Shown here piece by piece: positions 1-6,347 of a stretch of 14,781 nt of DNA. The notes beneath the pieces were generated by a model. It made no database searches, was not told the DNA's origin, and saw nothing but the letters and a program-made list of their open reading frames with translations. Both the position numbers and the translations under genes were made by a program. Numbering within the stretch: position 1 is the first letter of the stretch; each line of letters starts with the position of its first letter. Origin of the DNA: an uncultured Eubacteriales bacterium (GTDB lineage Bacteria > Bacillota > Clostridia > Monoglobales > Monoglobaceae); assembly GCA_900552305.1 (NCBI GenBank), contig URZD01000030.1, positions 1 through 14,781 of the forward strand, given 5' to 3'.

Positions 1-1
1 G

Positions 2-580
2 ATAGTGCTGCTTGACCCGGGTCACGGCGGCAAGGACGCGGGCGCAAGCGCAAACGGAGCGGTTGAAAAGGAGCTGAATCTGGAAATTGCAAGGCTGGTG
101 CAGGGGTACATAGAGGAGGGCGGCGGCGCTGCGATTCTGACGCGTACCGAGGACAAGGACACCTCCGACCCAAACCGCGCCGCGGGAACATCGTGGAAGA
201 TGTCGGATTTGAAGTCGAGGAAGAAGGACATAGAAAATTTTAAGGCTGACGCGTTTGTAAGTATACATATGAATAAATTCGGTCAGTCAAAGTACCGCGG
301 CGCGCAGGTTTTTTACACCGCGGAGTCGGAGGAAAGCAAAATACTCGGCGAAACGCTCCAGCGTTCCGTCAAAGATGTTCTTGATGACGGAAACATAAGG
401 GAGGCAAAGCCGAGCAAGAATGCGATATATGTATTGAAGGGAAACACAGTTCCGTCCGCGCTTATAGAGTGCGGATTTTTGTCGAATGCGGAGGAAGCAC
501 AGCTGCTGTCCGACCCCGATTACCGCCGCCGCGTTGCGTGGGGGATTTATATCGGTATTGTACGGTTTTTCAGCCGTTAA
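2..580 (+). CDS. cwlD: CwlD-like N-acetylmuramoyl-L-alanine amidase, 5' end outside the window
   Basis: Zinc-dependent peptidoglycan amidase (Amidase_3 fold). CwlD removes the stem peptide from muramic acid in the mother cell so that muramic-delta-lactam can form in the spore cortex. The reading frame is open to the left edge (codons begin at position 2), so the apparent GTG at 5 is internal, and the N-terminal signal or membrane anchor plus a short stretch are missing. Visible motifs are LDPGHGG (first zinc His), a following acidic ELNLEIA helix (zinc Glu), SIHMN (second His) and ALIECGFLSN (catalytic Glu). The stretch from the GAQVFY segment through the AKPSKNAIYVLKG segment to GFLSN follows the CwlD pattern I know from Bacillus better than autolysin amidases. 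It converges on sigE, and its stop codon lies inside a tandem repeat. The amidase family is certain. The CwlD assignment is likely but inferred, with some support from the sporulation neighbours. Confidence 0.85.
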   Translation: MVLLDPGHGGKDAGASANGAVEKELNLEIARLVQGYIEEGGGAAILTRTEDKDTSDPNRAAGTSWKMSDLKSRKKDIENFKADAFVSIHMNKFGQSKYRGAQVFYTAESEESKILGETLQRSVKDVLDDGNIREAKPSKNAIYVLKGNTVPSALIECGFLSNAEEAQLLSDPDYRRRVAWGIYIGIVRFFSR

Positions 581-668
581 AGCGGCATGAGTATAGAAAT
601 CAGCGGTTTTTCAGCCGTTAAAGCGGCGCGCGCATAGGCATAAACGGCTTTTCAGCCGTTTATCATTC
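563..668. repeat. Tandem repeat of 41-bp period at the convergent cwlD/sigE junction
   Basis: A 24-bp sequence beginning CGGTTTTTCAGCCGTTAAAG occurs identically at 563-586 and 604-627. A third, diverged copy starts at 645 and matches 15 of the first 16 bases. The three starts are exactly 41 bp apart. The cwlD stop (578-580) is in copy 1, and the antisense of the sigE stop (652-654) is in copy 3. Each full copy also contains a short GCCG/CGGC hairpin. The 17-nt spacers are only weakly alike. Confidence 0.85.
641..662 (-). terminator. Hairpin over the sigE stop codon, possible weak terminator
   Basis: A perfect 9-bp inverted repeat pairs TAAACGGCT (641-649) with AGCCGTTTA (654-662). Read on the minus strand, the loop is GAAA, a GNRA tetraloop. 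The sigE stop codon (654-652) lies inside it. There is no long U-tract after the stem on the minus strand, so the terminator role is an inference. It may instead stabilise the 3' end. Confidence 0.4.
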
Positions 669-1386
669 TGTTTATGTCGCGTTTCAGTTTGGACATTATA
701 CGCTTTTCAAGCCTTGAAATATACGACTGGGAAATGCCGAGCATATCCGCAACCTGTTTTTGGGTTTTTTCCTCGCCGCCGCTGTTGATGCCGAAACGCA
801 GCTCCATTATGTTTTTCTCTCTGCCGGAAAGTCTGTCCATCGCTATATGGAGCAGCTGACGGTCGACCTCGTTCTCAATCTCGCGTTGGGTTATGTCGGG
901 GTCCGTGCCGAGAATATCCGACAGCAGCAGCTCGTTTCCGTCCCAGTCAACGTTTAAAGGCTCGTCAATGGAAATATTGGCGCGGTTTGAGCTGTTTTTG
1001 CGCAGATACATAAGAATTTCGTTTTCAATGCATCGCGACGCATAGGTCGCAAGCTTGATATTTTTCTGCGGGTTAAAGGTGTTGATTGCCTTGATAAGAC
1101 CGATTGTGCCTATTGAAATAAGGTCCTCCACGCCTACGCCCGTGTTTTCAAATTTTTTTGCAATATAGACCACAAGGCGCAGATTTCTCTCAATCAGCGT
1201 CTTTTTTGCGCCTTCCGCCCTGCCGCTGTCGGAGAGCAGAGCAAGCAGCTCCGCTTCCTCCTCATGCGTGAGCGGCGGGGGCAGCATATCTCCGCCGCCT
1301 ATGTAGTGCGCGATAAGGTCGCCGCGGATATATGCGGCGATTCGGCTCAGCTTTTGTTTAATGAACAGAATAAGTTTTTGTTTCAT
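652..1386 (-). CDS. sigE: RNA polymerase sporulation sigma factor SigE (pro-sigma-E)
   Basis: Early mother-cell sigma factor of sporulation, 244 aa, close to the ~239 aa of Bacillus. Made as an inactive precursor: residues 1 to about 28 form a basic, membrane-associating pro-sequence ending before YIGG, where SpoIIGA cleaves. Sigma region 2 runs from about 64 to 131 (LIERNLRLVVYIAKKFENTG, then EDLISIGTIGLIKA and the -10-recognising TYASRCIENEILMYLR). The SigE-typical DEPLNVDWDGNELLLSD segment is at 141-157. Region 4 has an HTH at about 207-230 (KTQKQVADMLGISQSYISRL). It starts at ATG 1386 with GGAGGT at 1403-1398, 11 nt upstream and inside the end of spoIIGA, so the two genes overlap by 29 nt and are probably translated together. 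Unlike many Clostridia and Bacilli, no sigG follows. Confidence 0.97.
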   Translation of the reverse strand: MKQKLILFIKQKLSRIAAYIRGDLIAHYIGGGDMLPPPLTHEEEAELLALLSDSGRAEGAKKTLIERNLRLVVYIAKKFENTGVGVEDLISIGTIGLIKAINTFNPQKNIKLATYASRCIENEILMYLRKNSSNRANISIDEPLNVDWDGNELLLSDILGTDPDITQREIENEVDRQLLHIAMDRLSGREKNIMELRFGINSGGEEKTQKQVADMLGISQSYISRLEKRIMSKLKRDINRMING

Positions 1387-2293
1387 AATTGTTTTTTACC
1401 TCCATAGAATTTATAAGTTCGGAATTTATAAGGTTTGGATTGAATACTGCGTCAAATGTTCCGTCGCCGCAGACAGGGTATTTTGAGATTGCCACCGCGG
1501 CGCGCTCAATGTCAAAGCCGCCGACCGATACCGAGCTTGGAATAAACGCGTGCAGTACGCTTGATGGGTTATTTATGCAGCGGAACGGAATACTTCTGTA
1601 TATGCCGAGGAATTTTTCGTCATCTGCTCCCGAAAAGCCGCGTTCCGCGGCGGCAAAAAACTCCTTTGAAAGCAGCCGCTCGGCGGTATCGGCGCCGATG
1701 ACTATCACGGGCGCGCCGCTCAGCGGCTCGCAGAGGGTGCACCCGGTATCGGACAGTGCGCGCACAGTCTCGCTTTTTCCGAATACCGTAATTTTTATGT
1801 CAAACGTCCTCGCCTTCAAATCCGTATTTTTTTTGTTCACATAAGCCAAAATATAAAGTGTTATATATGTAATTACGATTCCGAAAATCAGGTTTGCGGG
1901 ACTTATGTCAAGGTATATTTCGCCGTTTGACACCGCAGCGCCCACGGCAGTTCCAAAACTGCTGAAAAAAATCAGTGCGAACATTATTCCGCCCGCCGCG
2001 GCGAATACCGCAAGCATTACGGCAGCGTTTTTGACCGTCTGCGCGATATTCCGCGTCGGAAACGCCGCAAACGCCGCCGCGGCAAGGAATATCAGCTTGC
2101 ATACGGCAGAGCAGAGAAACGACAGCTGCGGAAAAAACATGGCTGCAGAATACAGCGACATAAGCGCGGAAACCGCCGCAAGCCGCGGAATACGCAGCCT
2201 TTGCCCAAGAACTGCGGAGGTCAGATACAGCAGGATTGAATCCATAAAGAAATTCAGAAGAAACAGCATATCTATATAGACTACGGGCCGCAA
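1358..2293 (-). CDS. spoIIGA: Sporulation sigma-E factor processing peptidase SpoIIGA
   Basis: Membrane aspartic protease that cleaves pro-sigma-E after a signal from the forespore, 311 aa against ~309 in Bacillus. The N-terminal half (about residues 8-150) has several hydrophobic membrane segments. The C-terminal half is the soluble protease domain with SDTGCTLCEPLSGAPV, where Asp182 is the catalytic aspartate of the DTG motif. The start is a TTG at 2293-2291. It is chosen because a strong GGAGGTGA lies 6 nt upstream (2307-2300), while the first in-frame ATG is eight codons further in with no ribosome binding site. It overlaps sigE by 29 nt, forming the spoIIG operon. The pairing with sigE and the DTG motif make the call secure. 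Confidence 0.95.
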   Translation of the reverse strand: MRPVVYIDMLFLLNFFMDSILLYLTSAVLGQRLRIPRLAAVSALMSLYSAAMFFPQLSFLCSAVCKLIFLAAAAFAAFPTRNIAQTVKNAAVMLAVFAAAGGIMFALIFFSSFGTAVGAAVSNGEIYLDISPANLIFGIVITYITLYILAYVNKKNTDLKARTFDIKITVFGKSETVRALSDTGCTLCEPLSGAPVIVIGADTAERLLSKEFFAAAERGFSGADDEKFLGIYRSIPFRCINNPSSVLHAFIPSSVSVGGFDIERAAVAISKYPVCGDGTFDAVFNPNLINSELINSMEVKNNYETKTYSVH

Positions 2294-2330
2294 TTCAGGT
2301 CACCTCCGTTGGTTTATATTTACAGATTTA

Positions 2331-2363
2331 AGTATACAACATTGCACGTGAAATATTTGTCGT
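2331..2363 (-). promoter_or_regulatory. Candidate spoIIG promoter with long spacer
   Basis: On the minus strand a TATACT (2336-2331) resembles the spoIIG -10. The only -35-like hexamer is ACGACA (2363-2358), 21 bp away, with nothing acceptable at 17 bp. The Bacillus spoIIG promoter also has an abnormally long spacer and depends on Spo0A~P. A TGACGAA at 2406-2412 fits the 0A-box core TGNCGAA and would lie about 80-90 bp upstream of the start point. These are short motifs, so the assignment is tentative. Confidence 0.35.
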
Positions 2364-2456
2364 TTTAAAGGGACGGCAAAGGTTGTTTAAATCGACTATA
2401 GAAAATGACGAAATCCGACCTTTTTTCGTTAAAGCAAACAAAAAAAATAAAAACCG

Positions 2457-2485
2457 TTGAATTACCGAGCGGATTGTGCTAAAAT
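2457..2485 (+). promoter_or_regulatory. SigA-type promoter for pgi
   Basis: TTGAAT (2457-2462) and TAAAAT (2480-2485) are separated by exactly 17 bp. They lie about 33 nt upstream of the pgi start and face away from spoIIGA. The distance gives a short leader of roughly 25 nt containing the ribosome binding site. Confidence 0.7.
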
Positions 2486-2517
2486 TCATAGGATAGTTAA
2501 TGATAGGAGAGATTTAT

Positions 2518-3845
2518 ATGACAAAAAACATTGCTTTGGACTACAGTAAAGCATTGGGCTTTTTCCGTGAGGAGGAAATAGCAAACGTAGCAACACAGGT
2601 AAAGGCGGCTCATGACGCGCTGCACAACAAGACGGGCGCGGGCAATGACTTCCTCGGCTGGATTGACCTTCCGGTCGATTATGACAAGGAGGAATTTGCA
2701 AGAATCAAAAAGGCTGCGGAAAAAATCAGGCAGGATTCGGACGTTTTGGTGGTAATCGGTATCGGCGGCTCGTACCTCGGTGCGAAGGCGGCAATCGACT
2801 TCCTTACAGGTCCGTTTTATAACTACACCGCAAAGACGCAGATTATTTTTGCGGGCAACAGCATAAGTCCGAACTACATCAACGGTCTTATGGAGGCAAT
2901 CGAGGGCAAGGACGTTTCGGTAAACGTAATTTCCAAATCGGGAACGACCACAGAGCCGGCAATCGCGTTCAGAATCTTCAAGGAATATCTTGAAAAGAAG
3001 TATGGCAAGGACGGCGCAAAGGGCAGAATTTACGCGACCACCGACAAGGCTAAGGGCGCGCTTAAAAACCTTGCTGACAAGGAAGGCTACGAAACATTTG
3101 TTGTTCCGGACGATGTGGGCGGCAGATACTCGGTACTCACGGCTGTGGGATTGCGGTATGCGGCGCGGATATTGACAAGCTCATGGAGGGCGCGGCAGAG
3201 GCAAGAACAATTTATGCAAACGACAGCGTGGCTGAAAACGACTGCTACAAATATGCGGCAATCAGAAATATCCTTTACAGAAAGGGCAAAACGGTTGAAA
3301 TGCTCGTAAACTACGAGCCGGAGCTTCAGTATTTCATTGAGTGGTGGAAACAGCTTTACGGCGAGAGCGAGGGCAAGGACAACAAGGGTATATTCCCGTC
3401 CGGCGCAAGCTTTTCGACAGACCTGCACTCAATGGGTCAGTACATCCAGGAAGGTCTGAGAAACCTTTTTGAAACGGTAATCTATGTCGAGAACTCAAAG
3501 ACCGACATCACGGTCGGCACAGACCCGGAAAACATTGACGGACTTAACTTCCTCAGCGGCAAGACAGTTGACTTTGTAAACAAAAAAGCGTTTGAGGGTA
3601 CGCTCCTTGCGCATACTGACGGCGGAGTGCCCAACCTTGTTGTAAAAATAAAGAGCCTTGACGAGTTCACGCTCGGTCAGCTGATTTATTTCTTCGAGAA
3701 GGCGTGCGGCATAAGCGGCTATATGCTCGGCGTAAATCCGTTTAACCAGCCGGGTGTTGAAAGCTACAAAAAGAATATGTTTGCGCTCCTCGGCAAGCCG
3801 GGATATGAGGCTGAAAAGGAAAATCTGGAAAAAAGATTAAAATAG
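2518..3845 (+). pseudogene. pgi: Glucose-6-phosphate isomerase, frameshifted by an apparent 10-bp deletion
   Basis: Pgi interconverts glucose-6-phosphate and fructose-6-phosphate in glycolysis. The start is ATG 2518, with AGGAG 7 nt upstream; an in-frame ATG at 2500 precedes this site and is not used. Frame 1 runs normally to PGI signature 1 (DVGGRYSVLTAVG, ending at about 3150). It then continues as non-homologous sequence to a stop at 3309. The rest of the protein resumes in another frame as IAVCGADIDKLMEG and runs to the TAG at 3843-3845, with the catalytic-region segments FSTDLHSMGQYIQEG and PFNQPGVESYKKN (signature 2). Relatives have Leu-Leu-Pro between AVG and IAV. Restoring 10 bp there gives an intact 445-aa protein, the normal length for this family. 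As written, the product would be about 263 aa and lack the active-site C-terminal part. It could be a real recent mutation or an assembly error. Confidence 0.9.
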
Positions 3846-3867
3846 TAAAAATATTTTTAAAAAACTA

Positions 3868-3896
3868 TTGTGAAATTGAAAAATATATGATATTAT
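3868..3896 (+). promoter_or_regulatory. SigA-type promoter for the P-loop gene
   Basis: TTGTGA (3868-3873) and TATTAT (3891-3896) have a 17-bp spacer. They lie 22 nt after the pgi stop and about 65 nt before the next gene. The -10 runs into the palindrome at 3894-3934. Confidence 0.6.
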
Positions 3897-3934
3897 ATAG
3901 GTGTGGCAAAGAAATTTTCTGCTACACCTATATA
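3894..3934 (+). promoter_or_regulatory. 15-bp palindrome over the -10 and start point
   Basis: Arms 3894-3908 and 3920-3934 (core GGTGTGGCA and TGCTACACC) pair over 15 positions with a single G-U, around an 11-nt AAGAAATTTTC centre. It overlaps the -10 box and the expected start site. It may be a repressor operator, a 5' leader hairpin, or a terminator for pgi. The stem is followed by A/T-rich sequence but no clean T-run, so I favour the first two. Confidence 0.55.
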
Positions 3935-3961
3935 TTTATAATAACGAAGGGCGGTTTTACT

Positions 3962-4375
3962 ATGATAAAGATTCATATCGGCTTAAAGGGCAGCGGAAAA
4001 ACAAAAAAAATAATTGACGATGTCAATAAGGCTGTAAGTGCGGAAAAGGGAAATGTGGTTTGTATTACAGAGGGTGATCGCCTTATCCACGACATAGACA
4101 GAAGCGTAAGATTGGTTAATACTGAGCAGTTTGACATAAAGAATTTTGATATGTTCACAGGTATGCTCTGCGGAATCATCGCACAGGATTTTGATGTTAC
4201 ACACATCTTTATCGACAGCGTATTCAAAAGCGTTCCCAAGGCGGATATGTCAAATATTGACGAGCTTATCACTGCTTTGGAAAGACTGGAGAAGAAATTT
4301 GACGTTTCGTTCACGCTGATGATAAGTGCGGACACTTCCGAGGCAACGGAGCTTACGAAGAAGTACATGGACTAA
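3962..4375 (+). CDS. Small P-loop NTPase-like protein of unknown function
   Basis: A 137-aa protein with a Walker A motif at its very N-terminus (GLKGSGKTKK, residues about 7-16) and a Walker B-like hydrophobic strand ending in Asp (THIFIDSVF, about residue 84). The start is ATG 3962, preceded by GAAGGGCGG; an upstream in-frame ATG at 3887 would place the palindrome inside the coding sequence and is not used. I know similar small proteins in Clostridia that are often labelled twitching motility protein PilT, but nothing here supports a pilus role: it is far shorter than PilT and lacks its other motifs. The thymidine-kinase-like beginning is only a P-loop resemblance. It has its own promoter and a downstream hairpin, so it looks like a single-gene unit. 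The reaction is unknown; ATP or GTP binding is inferred. Confidence 0.85.
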   Translation: MIKIHIGLKGSGKTKKIIDDVNKAVSAEKGNVVCITEGDRLIHDIDRSVRLVNTEQFDIKNFDMFTGMLCGIIAQDFDVTHIFIDSVFKSVPKADMSNIDELITALERLEKKFDVSFTLMISADTSEATELTKKYMD

Positions 4376-4679
4376 GAAGAATGTAAAAAGGCGCAATGGC
4401 GTTTTTACATTCAAAATGATGGAATTTTCCGATACGGATAAGTCGCAGAATTGCAAAGGAGCAGCCTGTTCCCGGAAAAAATCGGGTTGCTCCTTTGTTG
4501 CTATGCGGATATGGCTTTTTATATGCGGTAATTATAAAAGTACCGATGTCAACGGTTTCGGCGGCGGGGCGAGCCGCGTTTTAAATGGCAAGTAAAAATC
4601 TCTGTCTGTAAAGGCGGCGGTGCGGCTTGCTTTTCGGCTGTAGGACAAAAACCGAAAAAACTTCAAGGAGGGTTTATTG
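4376..4679 (+). other. 304-nt gap between the P-loop gene and thrC, hairpin-rich
   Basis: I see no supported gene here. In order it holds the terminator at 4379-4412; a hairpin of 9 bp at its base (CAAAGGAGC 4454-4462 with GCTCCTTTG 4489-4497, plus an inner CCCG/CGGG); a weak promoter-like TTGCTA (4498-4503), 16 bp, TATATG (4520-4525); a 5-bp GC hairpin GCGGC/GCCGC (4561-4577) followed by GTTTT; and TTTTCGG...CCGAAAA just before the thrC ribosome binding site. No T-box sequence (AGGGTGG-type) or threonine-rich leader peptide is visible. Confidence 0.5.
4379..4412 (+). terminator. Intrinsic terminator after the P-loop gene
   Basis: An 11-bp perfect inverted repeat pairs GAATGTAAAAA (4379-4389) with TTTTTACATTC (4402-4412) around a G/C-rich centre that can form an inner CGC/GCG stem. 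It starts 4 nt after the stop codon. The A-tract, GC stem and T-tract arrangement suits termination in either direction. Confidence 0.7.
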
Positions 4680-6179
4680 ATGCAGTATATAAGCACCAGA
4701 AATAAGGATATAAAAATAAAATCGGCTCAGGCGATAAAGAAAGGCTTGTCGGACGAGGGCGGACTTTTTGTTCCGGAGGAAATACCCTCGATTTCGCTTG
4801 CGGAGCTTGAAAAGCTCATTCCGATGAGCTATACCGAAAGAGCGGTGTATGTACTAAAGAAATATCTTTCGGATTTTCTTGTAAGGGAGCTTCGCGAGTG
4901 CGCGGAGGGTGCATACGCAAGCGGCAGGTTTGACGGCGAGAACCCTGCGCCGCTTGTAAACCTTGAAAAAGGCGTGAACATTCTTGAGCTGTGGCACGGT
5001 CCGACCTGTGCTTTTAAGGATATGGCACTCCAGATTTTGCCGTATTTCCTTACCAAAGCGATGAAAAAGACAGGCGAGGACAAAACGGTTGTGATTCTTG
5101 TTGCGACCTCGGGAGATACCGGAAAGGCGGCTCTTGAAGGCTTCCGCGATGTTGACGGAACAAAGATTGTCGTTTTCTATCCGAGCGAGGGTGTGAGCGA
5201 TATTCAAAAGCTCCAGATGATTACACAGGAGGGCAAAAACGTATTTGTATCGGGTATCGAGGGCAACTTTGACGACGCTCAGACGGGTGTTAAGAAAATA
5301 TTTACGGACGAGAAGGCGAAGGCTGACTTTGCGGAAAACGGCTGCGTTATGTCGTCGGCAAACTCGATTAACTGGGGCAGACTTGTACCTCAGATTGTGT
5401 ACTATGTTTCGGCGTACTGCGATATGGCTGCAAGTGGCGAGATAAAGGTCGGCGAGGACATCAACGTATGCGTTCCGACCGGCAACTTCGGCAATATTCT
5501 TGCGGCATACTATGCAAAGAGAATGGGTGTGCCGATTCACAAGCTGATTTGTGCGTCAAATGCGAACAACGTGCTTACCGACTTTATAAGAACGGGTACC
5601 TACAACAAAAACCGCGACTTTTACACAACGGTTTCGCCGTCAATGGATATACTCATTTCAAGCAATCTTGAAAGATTGCTGTTTGACCTTTGCGGCGGCG
5701 ACGACAAGAAGGTAAGCAAGTGGATGAAGGACCTTTCGGAAAAGGGCAGCTATACGCTTCCGGCGGAGATGAAAAAGAAGGTTTCAAGACTGCTGTGGGC
5801 AGGCTGCTGCGACGACTACTTCACAAAGGAATGTATCTACAAAACCAAGCAGAAGTACGGCTATACGGTTGATACGCATACTGCGGTTGCGGTTGATGTG
5901 TACAACCAGTATAAAAACGAAACGGGCGACACAACACCTACGGTAATTGCGTCAACCGCGAGTCCGTTCAAGTTCAATCAGAGCGTACTTTCGGCACTTG
6001 GAATGGATAACGAGACAAAGGGTAAGAACGATTTCGAGCTGCTCAGACTGCTTTCCGATGTGTCGGGCATGGAGATTCCGAAGTCGCTTAAAGAGCTTGA
6101 AAACAAGGAAAAGAGATTCAACGGCGTTTGCGGCAAGGACGAGCTTTTGGAAACGGTCAGCGAATTTATCAAAAAATAG
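4680..6179 (+). CDS. thrC: Threonine synthase
   Basis: PLP enzyme converting O-phospho-L-homoserine to L-threonine in the cytoplasm. It is 499 aa, the long form with the N-terminal Thr_synth_N domain (SAQAIKKGLSDEGGLFVPEEIP, about residues 15-36). HGPTCAFKDMALQ holds the PLP lysine, Lys113. SGDTGKAALEGF (144-155) and PTGNFGNILAAYYAKRMG (266 onward) form the substrate and PLP-phosphate loops. The start is ATG 4680, 7 nt after AAGGAGGG (4665-4672); the adjacent TTG at 4677 is an alternative. It appears to be transcribed alone. No homoserine dehydrogenase or homoserine kinase gene is beside it, so the pathway genes are elsewhere. The call is secure. Confidence 0.97.
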   Translation: MQYISTRNKDIKIKSAQAIKKGLSDEGGLFVPEEIPSISLAELEKLIPMSYTERAVYVLKKYLSDFLVRELRECAEGAYASGRFDGENPAPLVNLEKGVNILELWHGPTCAFKDMALQILPYFLTKAMKKTGEDKTVVILVATSGDTGKAALEGFRDVDGTKIVVFYPSEGVSDIQKLQMITQEGKNVFVSGIEGNFDDAQTGVKKIFTDEKAKADFAENGCVMSSANSINWGRLVPQIVYYVSAYCDMAASGEIKVGEDINVCVPTGNFGNILAAYYAKRMGVPIHKLICASNANNVLTDFIRTGTYNKNRDFYTTVSPSMDILISSNLERLLFDLCGGDDKKVSKWMKDLSEKGSYTLPAEMKKKVSRLLWAGCCDDYFTKECIYKTKQKYGYTVDTHTAVAVDVYNQYKNETGDTTPTVIASTASPFKFNQSVLSALGMDNETKGKNDFELLRLLSDVSGMEIPKSLKELENKEKRFNGVCGKDELLETVSEFIKK

Positions 6180-6185
6180 GCTGAA

Positions 6186-6245
6186 CGCCGAAAGGCGCGT
6201 ACCCGAATGGGAAGATTCCCGACCGTGCGCCTCGCGCGCGGCGAG
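6186..6245 (+). other. Cluster of small hairpins downstream of thrC
   Basis: CGCC-GAAA-GGCG (6186-6197) can form a GNRA hairpin. Its right arm overlaps a larger stem, GGCGC (6194-6198) with GCGCC (6227-6231), which encloses GGGAAGATTCCC (6209-6220). CTCGC...GCGAG (6231-6245) follows directly. The overlapping arms make the first two structures mutually exclusive. No function is claimed. Confidence 0.4.
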
Positions 6246-6271
6246 GGCATAACGGCTTTTAATCAAGCGGA

Positions 6272-6302
6272 AAAGGGACTCACTATTCCGGTGCGTCCCT
6301 TT
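6272..6302 (+). terminator. Terminator-like hairpin between thrC and the phosphoesterase gene
   Basis: AAAGGGAC (6272-6279) pairs perfectly with GTCCCTTT (6295-6302), with an inner CAC/GTG extension, followed by AATTAT. The T-tract is short and partly inside the stem, so some read-through into the next gene is likely. Confidence 0.55.
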
Positions 6303-6347
6303 AATTATGTACGGAATAAATACGGCAGGCGGAAAGGAGATGAAGGA

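Noticed and set aside
2500..2517. Upstream in-frame ATG of pgi
   Set aside because: It lies before and through the AGGAG site; ATG 2518 has the correct 7-nt spacing and begins the conserved sequence.
3149..3183. Programmed ribosomal frameshift in pgi
   Set aside because: No slippery heptamer or following structure is seen, and conserved residues are actually missing, so a deletion explains it better.
4326..4595. Open frame of 89 codons after the P-loop gene
   Set aside because: It overlaps the end of the P-loop gene and then runs through the terminator and other hairpins, has no ribosome binding site, and its composition is not protein-like.
4498..4679. T-box riboswitch for thrC
   Set aside because: No AGGGTGG-type conserved sequence and no antiterminator/terminator pair of the T-box kind.
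4854..5540. 228-codon minus-strand open frame opposite thrC
   Set aside because: It lies wholly inside thrC and is rich in Arg, Cys and His as expected of an antisense shadow, with no start signal.
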